Source: Bacillota bacterium (GTDB lineage Bacteria; Bacillota; Clostridia; Christensenellales; SZUA-584). From it: a DNA stretch of 64,000 nucleotides. The stretch is taken from contig JAEWTW010000035.1 of the NCBI GenBank assembly GCA_023397655.1, positions 58,806 through 122,805 on the forward strand, read 5' to 3'. A program made the translations under genes and the position numbers. Of the stretch, positions 27,552 to 35,544 are shown one piece after another. A model generated the notes under the pieces. The model saw nothing but the letters and a program-made list of their open reading frames with translations. It had not been told where the DNA came from and did no database searches. The stretch's first letter is position 1, and the number at the start of each line of letters is the position of its first letter.

Positions 27552-28973
27552 CTATTTTCCGAGTTCACCGAAACGCGCCATGATCGCCAAAGCCGGGTCC
27601 ACCGGTACGTCGGCGCGCTTCACGTCTTTGGGTATGCTGATCACGGGTGTTTTCTTGATGGACTTGCCTTCAAAGGCAGGCAGCCACTGACGCTGGGCCT
27701 CCAGCATTTCACTGCACATCTCCCGTGCCTCATTGAGCGTACACTGCGTGGAGGTCAGCGGATCGAGAGCAGCGGCAGCGACGATCATCTCCGTGTCACT
27801 TTCCATCGCCGCCTTCACACCCAGCCCCTGCACGTTGATGTTGGTCATGTTGAGCGCGGCACATTGCGGCGGCAGCGCTCCCACCCGTACCGGATGCAGG
27901 CCGAGCGCGTCCACGTATATGGGCCCTTCGGCGCAGCAGTCGTAAGGCAGGTTGGATATAATGCCGTTGTTACGGATGTTACCGTTCAGTTTGAACACTT
28001 TTCCTGTTTCCATCGCTTCCACGATGTATGAGCCGTATTCGATACTGCGCGTCGGCAGCTCCAGCTGTTCGTTCTCCAGCGCCAGCTCGCTTTCGTACTT
28101 GTGGGCGACATGCGCGCACCAGTTGTAGTATGCGCCGCTCTCTCCGCCGAAAGCCGGTTCGTCGCAGTACAGCTCCAGCGCCCGCTTGCTGGAACGGAAC
28201 CAGGGCAGGTATTCTGACAGGTGCCCGGTGGATTCGGTCATGAAGTAACCGAACTGGCGCATCGCCTCACCGCGTACCTTCTCGTTCACATAATATCCCG
28301 GCTGCTCGAAACGTTCTTTAAGCAGCGGGTATAAATCCTTGCCGTCCTTCTTTATATCTAGGAACCACGCCATGTGGTTGATACCCGCGCACAGGAAGTC
28401 GATCTCATGCTTGGGGACGTCCACATAGCCGGAGATGAGGTCCAGCGTCGTCTGTACGCCGTGGCACAACCCCACAAAGTCGACACCCGTGGTACCCAGC
28501 GCCCAGCAGACCATCGCCATCGGGTTGACATAGTTGAGTATCAGAGCGTCCGGCGCAGCGTACTTCTTCACTTCTTCCGCGATGTCCACAATCACCGGTA
28601 TACTGCGCAGCGCACGGAACAGCCCGCCCGGCCCCATCGAGTCGCCGATGCACTGGTCAACGCCGTATTTGAGCGGTATCTTGTAATCCAATTCAAAAGC
28701 CGACACGCCGCCCACCTGGAACGTGGTGATGATGAACTTGGCATCTTTGATCGCATCCACACGGTCCGTCGTGACGTATACGGAAGCTTTGAGGCCGTTG
28801 TGTGCAATGACCTTTTTGATATACCGCTCCACCTGCGTCGATTTGTTCGTGGTGAGCGCCATCAAGGCAAACTCCGTATCGTCCATACCCGGCGTCGCCA
28901 GTATGTCCAAAATGAGAGTTTTGCAGAAAACAATACTGCCAGCGCCAATAATAGCAATCTTTCTCTTAGCCAT
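27552..28973 (-). CDS. Glycoside hydrolase family 4 (alpha-glycosidase)
   Basis: 473 aa, cytosolic NAD+/Mn2+-dependent hydrolase. The Rossmann start is KIAIIGAGSIVFCKTL. The metal/active-site motif is FVGLCHGVQTT and the second metal His is in CAGINHMAWFL. DSMGPGGLFRALRSIP and LNYVNPMAM are typical of the MelA/AglA side of the family. The CHGV form of the CHxx motif has been associated with alpha-glucuronidases rather than CHSV alpha-galactosidases, a correlation I recall but cannot check here. It has a strong, operator-flanked promoter about 240 bp upstream. Confidence 0.9.
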   Translation of the reverse strand: MAKRKIAIIGAGSIVFCKTLILDILATPGMDDTEFALMALTTNKSTQVERYIKKVIAHNGLKASVYVTTDRVDAIKDAKFIITTFQVGGVSAFELDYKIPLKYGVDQCIGDSMGPGGLFRALRSIPVIVDIAEEVKKYAAPDALILNYVNPMAMVCWALGTTGVDFVGLCHGVQTTLDLISGYVDVPKHEIDFLCAGINHMAWFLDIKKDGKDLYPLLKERFEQPGYYVNEKVRGEAMRQFGYFMTESTGHLSEYLPWFRSSKRALELYCDEPAFGGESGAYYNWCAHVAHKYESELALENEQLELPTRSIEYGSYIVEAMETGKVFKLNGNIRNNGIISNLPYDCCAEGPIYVDALGLHPVRVGALPPQCAALNMTNINVQGLGVKAAMESDTEMIVAAAALDPLTSTQCTLNEAREMCSEMLEAQRQWLPAFEGKSIKKTPVISIPKDVKRADVPVDPALAIMARFGELGK

Positions 28974-29027
28974 GATCTTCGTCGACCTTTCCGATATTAT
29001 ATTGTTGAGTGTTCAGCTTAATGGCTT

Positions 29028-29041
29028 TGAAACCGTTTTTT
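29028..29041 (+). promoter_or_regulatory. cre-like site in GH4 leader
   Basis: TGAAACCGTTTTTT matches the catabolite-response consensus at 12 of 14 positions. It is about 55 bp before the GH4 start codon. Confidence 0.35.
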
Positions 29042-29197
29042 CCTTGTGTATGTGTTTGTTAAGCAAACCAAGACTTGTTGACCGGGTTCTAAGCTAATTG
29101 ATAGATTGGGGCTAAAACTTGTTACTCTTGACTGTTTATCCTGCTGATTTTACTTGTTTGGTTGAAACTTATAAACTTCCTAAAAACCGATGATTGA

Positions 29198-29211
29198 TTT
29201 ATACGATTAAA
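29198..29211. promoter_or_regulatory. LacI-type operator O1 of GH4 operon
   Basis: TTTATACGATTAAA, just downstream of the predicted transcription start (about 12 bp beyond the -10). Confidence 0.65.
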
Positions 29212-29223
29212 TTATATGTTCAT

Positions 29224-29252
29224 ATTATTGCATATATGACGAGTTGTGTCAA
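29224..29252 (-). promoter_or_regulatory. Sigma-A promoter of the GH4 operon
   Basis: Minus strand: -35 TTGACA (29247-29252), 17-bp spacer, -10 AATAAT (29224-29229). It is flanked on both sides by LacI-type operators whose centres are 57 bp apart. Confidence 0.8.
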
Positions 29253-29254
29253 GG

Positions 29255-29268
29255 CTTAATCGTATAAA
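29255..29268. promoter_or_regulatory. LacI-type operator O2 of GH4 operon
   Basis: Minus-strand TTTATACGATTAAG, immediately upstream of the -35. With O1 it brackets the promoter. Confidence 0.65.
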
Positions 29269-29399
29269 TTCATTTATTTTTGTCGAACCGTTTCCAACCG
29301 GTACATTTTTATAAACTCCGGAGCTGAGGAGGAGCATGCGCGCTCCCCCTTTCAGCCCCGCGGAATATGCACTTAAGCCTTGAGCCAAACGCAGCCCTT

Positions 29400-30242
29400 T
29401 TACAGGTATTTTCGGATGAATTCGAGCCCCATGACCGCGATCTCGTCTGTGTTCTCGACAAACGGACGCCACAGCCTCAGCAGCGGCAGTGTTTCGGGGA
29501 CGTTCGCGTTAAAGGCCTCTACAACCACGCACCCCTCATAGCCGCCTTTTTTCAAAGTTTCAAAAACTTCAGGCGATATCGCATGGCCGTATCCGGGTAT
29601 GCCTCTGTTGTTTTCCGAAATATGTACATGATGGATCTTGTCGATCACCTTCGCCCACGCCTGTGCTGTATTGTATTCTTCAATATTGCTGTGATGCGTA
29701 TCCGCAAGAATGCCCATGGTTTCCACGCCCACCTCTTCGCAGAACTCATATGCCTGTTCCATGGAATTCAGCAGATACATTTCAAACCGATTCAGCGGTT
29801 CAGCCGCGAGCTTGACGCCTTTTTCCTTGGCATACAAAGCACATTCGCGCAGTCCTTCCACAGCATATTTGCGTTCATCGGCGGAAGGTCCCGTCTGCGT
29901 GGTGTTGCACAGCCCCTGAAACATCGGTCCGCTGAATACCTTGGCGCCAAGATCGCTGGCTTTGCCAATGCAGCTTTTCAGGAAGTCGATCGCTTTTTGG
30001 CGCATGGCAGGGTCCGGGCTGATGATGTCCATATCCGACGCCACGTATACGTCCAGCGCGCACGGCTGAAGCTCCAGTTCCTGTGCTTTTTTCGCAAAGA
30101 GGCTGACTTCCTTGGCGTCCAGCCCTCCCACACCGATCTCAAATGCGTCGTAGCCCCACCCTTTGATCTTGTCAAGGATGGCTCCATGTTTCGCAAATTC
30201 CGGAGTTGCTGTCCACAACAAAAGGTTAATGCCAACTTTCAT
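29400..30242 (-). CDS. D-tagatose/D-psicose 3-epimerase-like ketose epimerase
   Basis: 280 aa, the usual size of this group. Metal ligands and substrate motifs are in place: Glu in AAEPLNRFEMYL, Asp in ILADTHHSNIEE, His in HHVHISENNRGIPGYGH and Glu in GCVVVEAFNAN. The ENxRGxPGxGH element is characteristic of DTE/DPE enzymes, which epimerise ketohexoses or ketopentoses at C3. RBS AAGGAG. It is in an operon with the ribulose-phosphate-epimerase-like gene 40 bp upstream. Confidence 0.88.
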   Translation of the reverse strand: MKVGINLLLWTATPEFAKHGAILDKIKGWGYDAFEIGVGGLDAKEVSLFAKKAQELELQPCALDVYVASDMDIISPDPAMRQKAIDFLKSCIGKASDLGAKVFSGPMFQGLCNTTQTGPSADERKYAVEGLRECALYAKEKGVKLAAEPLNRFEMYLLNSMEQAYEFCEEVGVETMGILADTHHSNIEEYNTAQAWAKVIDKIHHVHISENNRGIPGYGHAISPEVFETLKKGGYEGCVVVEAFNANVPETLPLLRLWRPFVENTDEIAVMGLEFIRKYL

Positions 30243-30282
30243 AGTGAATCTCCTTCTTCATTTTATTGAAACAATATATGGT

Positions 30283-30939
30283 TCAACCGATCGCGTCACG
30301 CAATTCGGCAGCACATTCCACAAGATCACGCCCTTCAATAAACAAGCTGGATGTCCCGGCGACATAGATATCCGCACCCGCCGCGTGCATCTTTCTGGCG
30401 TTTTCAAGACTGACGTTGCCGTCCACCATTATCCGGATATCACGGTCCTCCAGCAGCCGTCTGACATCAGCAATCTTTTCCAGCGTTGCAGGAACCAGCT
30501 TCTGTCCGGCAAAGCCAGGGTTCACGGTCATCACCAGCACCACGCCGATATCATCCAGCACATAGCGCAGCGAATCGACCGGCGTCGCAGGGTTCAGCGC
30601 CACCGCAGCTGTCGCTCCAGTCTCGTTTATGCTCTGAAGTGTTCTTTGTAAGTGAACAGTGGCTTCCGCATGCACACTGATGATGTCACCCTCACGCGGC
30701 TCGAATATAGCGATGTGCCTTTCCGGCTCACATACCATCAGGTGGATATCACACGGTATTTCTGTCATCTTGCGGATGCTTCTCACAAAATCCGGCCCCA
30801 GTGTAAAATTGGGCACAAATCTGCCGTCCATAATGTCGATGTGAAGATAGTCTATATTGGCCTGTTCCAGTTTCTTAATGCTGCCCTTAATGTCTGAAAA
30901 GTCGACGCACATCAGCGACGCCGCTATTTTACCTGCCAT
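30283..30939 (-). CDS. rpe: Ribulose-phosphate 3-epimerase family protein
   Basis: 218 aa, typical size. Metal/catalytic motifs: LHIDIMDGRFVPN (His, Asp), CDIHLMVCEPE (His), VMTVNPGFAGQKL (phosphate-side loop; the usual Gly after PGF is Ala) and MVDGNVSLENA (Asp). It could be Rpe (D-ribulose-5-P / D-xylulose-5-P) or the allulose-6-P epimerase AlsE, which is in the same family. RBS GGGGTGA. It is preceded by an operator-bearing promoter at 31103-31153. Confidence 0.85.
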   Translation of the reverse strand: MAGKIAASLMCVDFSDIKGSIKKLEQANIDYLHIDIMDGRFVPNFTLGPDFVRSIRKMTEIPCDIHLMVCEPERHIAIFEPREGDIISVHAEATVHLQRTLQSINETGATAAVALNPATPVDSLRYVLDDIGVVLVMTVNPGFAGQKLVPATLEKIADVRRLLEDRDIRIMVDGNVSLENARKMHAAGADIYVAGTSSLFIEGRDLVECAAELRDAIG

Positions 30940-31102
30940 ATGTCACCCCGTATTTGTCGCGGATAAATCCTATTAAACCATCACACAGTCTTAAGAAAAC
31001 CCGTTCTTCTTGATGATTGCTGAGGTTTGCCCCGCATCTTCAGCTGGTCCAGCAGGGTCTTAAGCTTTCCGATTCAGAAAATAATTGCCACCTGGAAAAA
31101 AA

Positions 31103-31116
31103 TTTATACGTATAAG
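31103..31116. promoter_or_regulatory. LacI-type operator upstream of rpe-like gene
   Basis: TTTATACGTATAAG, containing the perfect 12-bp dyad TTATACGTATAA. It lies just downstream of the -10 of the minus-strand promoter. Confidence 0.7.
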
Positions 31117-31124
31117 TTGTTTTC

Positions 31125-31153
31125 ATTATATCAGATAGGTGTTTTTATTTCCA
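31125..31153 (-). promoter_or_regulatory. Promoter of rpe-like / epimerase operon
   Basis: Minus strand: -10 TATAAT (31125-31130), 17-bp spacer, weak -35 TGGAAA (31148-31153). Confidence 0.6.
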
Positions 31154-31374
31154 CCCTTTTTTAAAATATATTATAAAAGGCGGAGGCCTAAAGTGCTTTA
31201 TGTTGTTACAGTATGCAACAATCAGGGGCGCCACGATGAGAAACCTGAGGTGATTCTCCTTTATAGATATCGCAGCGTCCACAACGCAAAGAAGTGTAAC
31301 TTTACTGTCCTCTGTCCTCTTGGATCGCCGCAGTCCGCTATCCGAACCCAAAAATACCGAGAAATTCTGCAGAC

Positions 31375-31403
31375 TTGGCTTTTTAAAATTTGTAGGGTAT
31401 AAT
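31375..31403 (+). promoter_or_regulatory. Sigma-A promoter of the ABC-F gene
   Basis: -35 TTGGCT (31375-31380), 17-bp spacer, perfect -10 TATAAT (31398-31403). The transcript would start near 31410, about 70 nt before the ABC-F start codon. Confidence 0.75.
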
Positions 31404-31423
31404 AAAAGTTAGTTAAAAACGAT

Positions 31424-31460
31424 GAAGGCCTTGAAGATTTACTTTGAAGGCTTTCTTTTT
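31424..31460 (+). terminator. Attenuator-type terminator in ABC-F leader
   Basis: Hairpin of GAAGGCCTT with AAGGCTTTC plus a lower extension, followed by five Ts, located between promoter and start codon. An ATG at 31422 opens a 20-codon reading frame through the hairpin that is in frame with the ABC-F gene and could serve as a leader peptide. This layout matches ribosome-mediated attenuation seen for antibiotic-inducible ABC-F genes. Confidence 0.65.
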
Positions 31461-31481
31461 GTCAATTATATCGGAGGATTT

Positions 31482-33038
31482 ATGAGTATATTAAACGTCG
31501 AACATGTCACCCACGGCTTCGGTGCCAGGCGAATTCTAGAAGACGCCTCCTTTCGTCTGTTGAAGGGCGAACATGTTGGACTGGTCGGCGCGAATGGCGA
31601 GGGGAAAACCACATTTTTAAATATCATCACCGGCAAGTTGATGCCAGATCAGGGCACGGTTGAGTGGTGTAAACGTGTTACGACTGGTTACCTTGATCAA
31701 TACACGACTCTGACCCAGGGAAAGACGATCCGTGAGGTTTTGCGTGAAGCCTTTCAATATATGGTCGATCTTGAAACCGAAATGAATGCGATGTACGACC
31801 GTATGGCTTCCTGCTCTGAAGATGAGATGACCTCGCTCTTAGAAGAGGCCGGCGATATACAACACAGCCTTGAACATAATGGTTACTACACCATTGACTT
31901 TAAAATTGAGGAGATTGCAAACGGTCTTGGTCTGTGCGATATCGGGTTAGATCGCGATGTCAAAGACCTTAGCGGAGGTCAGCGTGTAAAAGTATTGCTG
32001 ACAAAGCTGCTGCTTCAAAATCCGATGATACTGATTTTGGACGAGCCGACAAACTTTCTGGATGAAAACCATATTAAATGGTTGAAAAACTATTTGCAGG
32101 AATACGAGAATGCCTTCATTGTGGTATCGCATGACATATCGTTTTTAAATGAGGTTGTCAATGTGGTTTATCACGTCGAAAACGCCCAGTTTACACGGTA
32201 TACCGGGAATTATGAACAGTTTCAAGAGATGTACAACCTGAAAAAGCTTCAGGTGGAAAAGGCCTATGAGCGCCAGCAAAAAGAGATTGACCAATTAGAG
32301 GACTTTATCGCGCGCAACAAGGCACGCGTGGCGACTTCAAATATGGCCAAGAGCCGTCAGAAAAAGTTAGACAAAATGGAGATTATCGAGCTCGTAAGGG
32401 ATAGAGTCAAGCCAACATTCAAGTTTTCTGAAGCAAGGACACCCGGAAGAATCATCGTGAACGCGAAGGATTTGATTTTGGGTTATGGTGGTCTGCCGTT
32501 GACAAAACCAATCAACATCATGCTGGAGCGTGGTCAGAAGGTGGCTGTCAAAGGCGTTAACGGACTCGGAAAATCCACTTTATTAAAAACGTTACTGGGT
32601 ATCATACCTCCGGTTTCGGGTGAATGTGAGCTTGATTCATATGTACATCAAGGTTATTTCGAACAGGAAGAGGTGTTAAGCGACAGGACTGCGCTTGATG
32701 AAATTTGGGCCGAATACCCGAGTCTTACAAACGCAGAGGTTCGGGCTGCGCTTGCCAAATGTGGGCTGACCACGAACCATATCACCAGTCAGATGAAGGT
32801 GCTGTCAGGCGGAGAAAACGCCAAGGTTCGTCTTTGCAAGCTGATGCTCAGGAACGTAAACTTTTTGGTGCTCGACGAACCTACAAATCATCTTGATACT
32901 GACGCAAAGGATGCACTTCAAAAAGCGATTATCGAATTTAAAGGGTCTGTTTTGCTGGTTTGTCATGAACCGGAGTTTTATGAAGGCTGGGTAACCCATA
33001 TCTGGAATGTGGAAAATTGGACAAATAAGATCGTATAG
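31482..33038 (+). CDS. ABC-F family ATPase (ribosome-associated)
   Basis: 518 aa, soluble, two NBDs and no membrane part. First NBD: GANGEGKTTFLNI, DLSGGQRVKVLLTKLL, LILDEPTNFLDENH. The interdomain linker is charged and helical (about residues 245-310: QQKEIDQLEDFIARNKARVATSNMAKSRQKK). Second NBD: GVNGLGKSTLLK, LSGGENAKVRLCKLML, VLDEPTNHLDTDAKD. Both Walker B motifs end in D-E, so it is catalytically competent. ABC-F proteins act on the ribosomal E site as translation factors or antibiotic-protection proteins. The start was set at the ATG with GGAGG. Codon and base use looks more AT-rich than in the surrounding sugar genes, so it may be acquired. Confidence 0.88.
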   Translation: MSILNVEHVTHGFGARRILEDASFRLLKGEHVGLVGANGEGKTTFLNIITGKLMPDQGTVEWCKRVTTGYLDQYTTLTQGKTIREVLREAFQYMVDLETEMNAMYDRMASCSEDEMTSLLEEAGDIQHSLEHNGYYTIDFKIEEIANGLGLCDIGLDRDVKDLSGGQRVKVLLTKLLLQNPMILILDEPTNFLDENHIKWLKNYLQEYENAFIVVSHDISFLNEVVNVVYHVENAQFTRYTGNYEQFQEMYNLKKLQVEKAYERQQKEIDQLEDFIARNKARVATSNMAKSRQKKLDKMEIIELVRDRVKPTFKFSEARTPGRIIVNAKDLILGYGGLPLTKPINIMLERGQKVAVKGVNGLGKSTLLKTLLGIIPPVSGECELDSYVHQGYFEQEEVLSDRTALDEIWAEYPSLTNAEVRAALAKCGLTTNHITSQMKVLSGGENAKVRLCKLMLRNVNFLVLDEPTNHLDTDAKDALQKAIIEFKGSVLLVCHEPEFYEGWVTHIWNVENWTNKIV

Positions 33039-33410
33039 ATCTACCTCTCTGCCGAACATCCCGGCGATTAAATCTCCGGTATAAATGTAACCAGCCCTTG
33101 GGTTTTCCGCTCAAGGATTTACAGAAAGAATGAACGTCACTTCGAAGTGCTTTATATGATTCCTGCGAAACCGCTTGATTATAAGGCTTTTATTTACAAA
33201 AACAGCCTGCCATTGTATCAATGACAAGCTGCTAACGTGGCAAATGCATCAACTATTGATACAATTGCACACCCCTGCTGCGAAGGCGTTAAACTGTTGA
33301 TAGGCGTTAAATTATTGAATCAAATATAATCAAAACCCAAGCCCTTTTTTTCAGTGCACTCTAATATTTAAGTAATAATATAACGATCATATTACTTTTC
33401 CCAATCTGAT
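33039..33410. other. Intergenic region after ABC-F gene
   Basis: 372 bp between convergent genes. It contains an imperfect hairpin around 33205-33232 and a direct repeat of GGCGTTAAA about 33285 and 33303, followed each time by a TTGA-type element. I see no gene, no clear terminator and no mobile-element ends. Confidence 0.5.
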
Positions 33411-34550
33411 CTAAAAATTATCAGGTTGCAGGAAACCGAATCTAAATAAGTTGTTAATCAACATATACAAATCCTGTTTGCATGTGATTTTAACGGTTTC
33501 AAATGGCACAAGGTCGTTGACGACAGAAAAGACGCTGCTGATACCTTCTTCATACACCGCCTGATAGCCCGGTCCGAGGCTGCCGCCTATGGCCACAACG
33601 GGTATGCCCCGGCCTTTAGACGCCCGGGCGACACCCACAGGTACTTTTCCCATCGCTGTCTGGCTGTCTATCCGCCCTTCCCCCGTAATGATCAAGTCGG
33701 CATTTTTAATGATTTCGTCGAATCTTACCGTCTCCAATACCACCTGAATGCCGGGCAAAATGCGGGCATTGGCATAGGCGATCAGCGATACACCCAACCC
33801 TCCCGCCGCACCGCCGCCCTTAATGCCGTTGACGTCGAGCCCCAGCTTGCTTTTCAGTAAGCGCGCGTATTGATTCAAGTTGCGGTCCAGCAGTTTAACC
33901 TGCTCAGCCGTCGCGCCCTTCTGCGGTCCGAACACGGCTGCAGCGCCCTGCTTGCCGCACAGGCGGTTGTCCACATCGCAGGCCAGTATTATCTTTGTGT
34001 CCGCAAGCCTTGCATCCAGCCCGCTGATATCGATGTCCGCAAGCAACTCCAGCCCACCCCCGCCCAACGGAATCTCCTCATTGTCGTTGGATAAAAATCT
34101 GACGCCAAGCGCGGCAGAGGCTCCCACGCCCCCGTCCGTCGTTGCGCTGCCGCCCAGCCCGAGTATGATTTTCCTGCACCCCGCATCCAGCGCGCTTTTG
34201 ATCAGCTGTCCCGTACCGTACGTGGTCGCGTCCATCGCGTTGAGTTCATTCTCGACATAACCAAGCCCTGAAGCCTGAGCCATCTCGATCACCGCAGTCT
34301 CCCCGTCGGAGAGCAGCCCAAAGAAAGCCTGCACATCCCTCATCAGCGGGTCTTTAACCTTAGTGTATATTCGTTTTCCGCCGGCAGCACACAAAAAGGC
34401 ATCCACTGTGCCTTCACCGCCGTCCGCTATGGGCACAGTGATCACTTCAATCCAGTCATCGAAGTCCTTGATGGCGTTGGCGATGATATCGCAGACTTCA
34501 ATAGAGCTCATCGTCCCTTTGAACGAATCTGCAGCCACAACGACTTTCAT
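33411..34550 (-). CDS. Glycerate kinase (type II, GarK/GlxK family)
   Basis: 379 aa, typical length. It starts KVVVAADSFKGTMSSIEV, then VPIADGGEGTVDAFL, LGLGGSATTDGGVGA (glycine-rich loop), ADLIITGEGRIDSQTAMGKVP and VVAIGGSLG. It phosphorylates D-glycerate, in this family to 2-phosphoglycerate, feeding lower glycolysis. It is the last gene of the 15-gene operon; the upstream TIM-barrel gene ends 6 bp before it. Together with the tartronate-semialdehyde-type reductase in the same operon it forms a glycerate branch. Confidence 0.93.
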   Translation of the reverse strand: MKVVVAADSFKGTMSSIEVCDIIANAIKDFDDWIEVITVPIADGGEGTVDAFLCAAGGKRIYTKVKDPLMRDVQAFFGLLSDGETAVIEMAQASGLGYVENELNAMDATTYGTGQLIKSALDAGCRKIILGLGGSATTDGGVGASAALGVRFLSNDNEEIPLGGGGLELLADIDISGLDARLADTKIILACDVDNRLCGKQGAAAVFGPQKGATAEQVKLLDRNLNQYARLLKSKLGLDVNGIKGGGAAGGLGVSLIAYANARILPGIQVVLETVRFDEIIKNADLIITGEGRIDSQTAMGKVPVGVARASKGRGIPVVAIGGSLGPGYQAVYEEGISSVFSVVNDLVPFETVKITCKQDLYMLINNLFRFGFLQPDNF

Positions 34551-34556
34551 AATCTC

Positions 34557-35531
34557 TTATCCTTCTGCTCTCATGTCCCACCACATGGTTTCGGGAGTTT
34601 TTTCAATGATGACCTGTTTCAAAAAAGCCACCGCTTTGCAAAAACCTTCTTCCCTATCCATCAGGCTGTCCTCGTGCTCAATGCTGACCACGTAGTCATA
34701 TCCCACGGTGACAAGTGCGCTCATGATGCCTTTCCATACCTCCATTGAGTGCCCAAAGCCCACCGTCCTGAAGTTCCATGATCGCTCCGTCATCTGCTGA
34801 TACGGCTTAGCATCCAGCACGCCGTTCACTGCGACTAGGTGGTTCAGCACGATGGAGTCCTTCGCGTGGAAATGGTAGATACAGTCCTTCAGGGCCAGTA
34901 TCGCCAACGCCGGGTCCATGCCCTGCCAGAAGAAATGGCTGGGGTCAAAGTTAACGCCCACGCCCGTCTCACGGAACAGCCGAAGCGCCGTTTCGGTGTT
35001 ATACACGCAAAAGCCGGGATGCGGCTCCACGGCGATTTTATTCACGCCATGATCTTTGGCAAACGCCAGCGCCTTTTCCCAGTACGGGATGAGCACCTCT
35101 TCCCACTGGTATTTGAGAACCTGCTGGAAATCATCCGGCCACGCGGTGATGGCCCAGTTGGGCGTTACATCCTTCAAGCTGCCGCCGGGACAGCCGGACA
35201 GCGCCAGCACGGTATCCACGCCCAGCTTCTCCGCCGCCAATACCGTTTCCTCAAACTGCTGATGGTGCAGCTCCGCGATGCCCCTGTCGGGGTGAACCGG
35301 GTTGCCGTGCGCGCCCAGCGCGCTGATGAACAAGCTGTTGTCGTCCAGCTTTTTCTTCAGCTCCTTCAGCTTGCCCTCGTCCCCGTATATTTCACTGGGT
35401 TCAAGATGGTTGGACTTTGAGTATGCGCCGGTGCCTATCTCGATGGCCGAAAGGCCGTTCTTCGAGAAGTACGCCAGCGTTTTGTCCAGGGTCCAGTCGT
35501 TAAACAGTATCGAAAACGCGCCAAGTTTCAT
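34557..35531 (-). CDS. Sugar phosphate isomerase/epimerase (TIM barrel), Gfo/Idh-linked
   Basis: 324 aa. Metal ligands in order: Glu in IAVEPHPGFCVYN, Asp in GVNFDPSHFFWQGMD, His in YHFHAKDS and Glu in VSIEHEDSLMD. The DPSHFFWQGM element parallels the enzyme at 15504, and again the neighbour 13 bp upstream is a Gfo/Idh oxidoreductase. It could act on a keto-sugar made by that partner, or as a hydroxypyruvate-isomerase-like enzyme given the glycerate kinase; undecided. RBS AAGGAGG. Confidence 0.88.
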   Translation of the reverse strand: MKLGAFSILFNDWTLDKTLAYFSKNGLSAIEIGTGAYSKSNHLEPSEIYGDEGKLKELKKKLDDNSLFISALGAHGNPVHPDRGIAELHHQQFEETVLAAEKLGVDTVLALSGCPGGSLKDVTPNWAITAWPDDFQQVLKYQWEEVLIPYWEKALAFAKDHGVNKIAVEPHPGFCVYNTETALRLFRETGVGVNFDPSHFFWQGMDPALAILALKDCIYHFHAKDSIVLNHLVAVNGVLDAKPYQQMTERSWNFRTVGFGHSMEVWKGIMSALVTVGYDYVVSIEHEDSLMDREEGFCKAVAFLKQVIIEKTPETMWWDMRAEG

Positions 35532-35544
35532 GGATTCTTCCTCC

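Larger units (their letters stand above)
28974..29399 (-). other. Promoter/leader region of the GH4 operon
   Basis: 426 bp without a gene. It holds a sigma-A promoter (29224-29252), two LacI-type operators flanking it (29198-29211, 29255-29268) and a cre-like site (29028-29041) in the leader of about 240 nt. The remaining part, 29270-29399, is the 3' end region of the upstream epimerase with no clear terminator. Confidence 0.7.
30940..31374. other. Intergenic region between rpe-like gene and ABC-F gene
   Basis: Divergent spacer. It holds the rpe leader of about 180 nt, a LacI-type operator and the minus promoter. From 31140 to 31374 I see no gene with a ribosome binding site and nothing else recognisable. 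Confidence 0.6.

Noticed and set aside
30985..31080. Short open stretch on the minus strand in the rpe leader reading KLKTLLDQLKMRGKP and onward for about 30 codons.
   Set aside because: No start codon or ribosome binding site and no recognisable family; it could be a gene remnant, but there is not enough to annotate it.
31139..31402. 87-codon plus-strand ORF upstream of the ABC-F gene.
   Set aside because: No ribosome binding site, odd composition, and it overlaps the predicted ABC-F promoter.
33283..33322. Direct repeats of GGCGTTAAA followed by TTGA as a CRISPR-like or operator array.
   Set aside because: Only two imperfect copies between convergent gene ends, with no spacer structure or cas genes.
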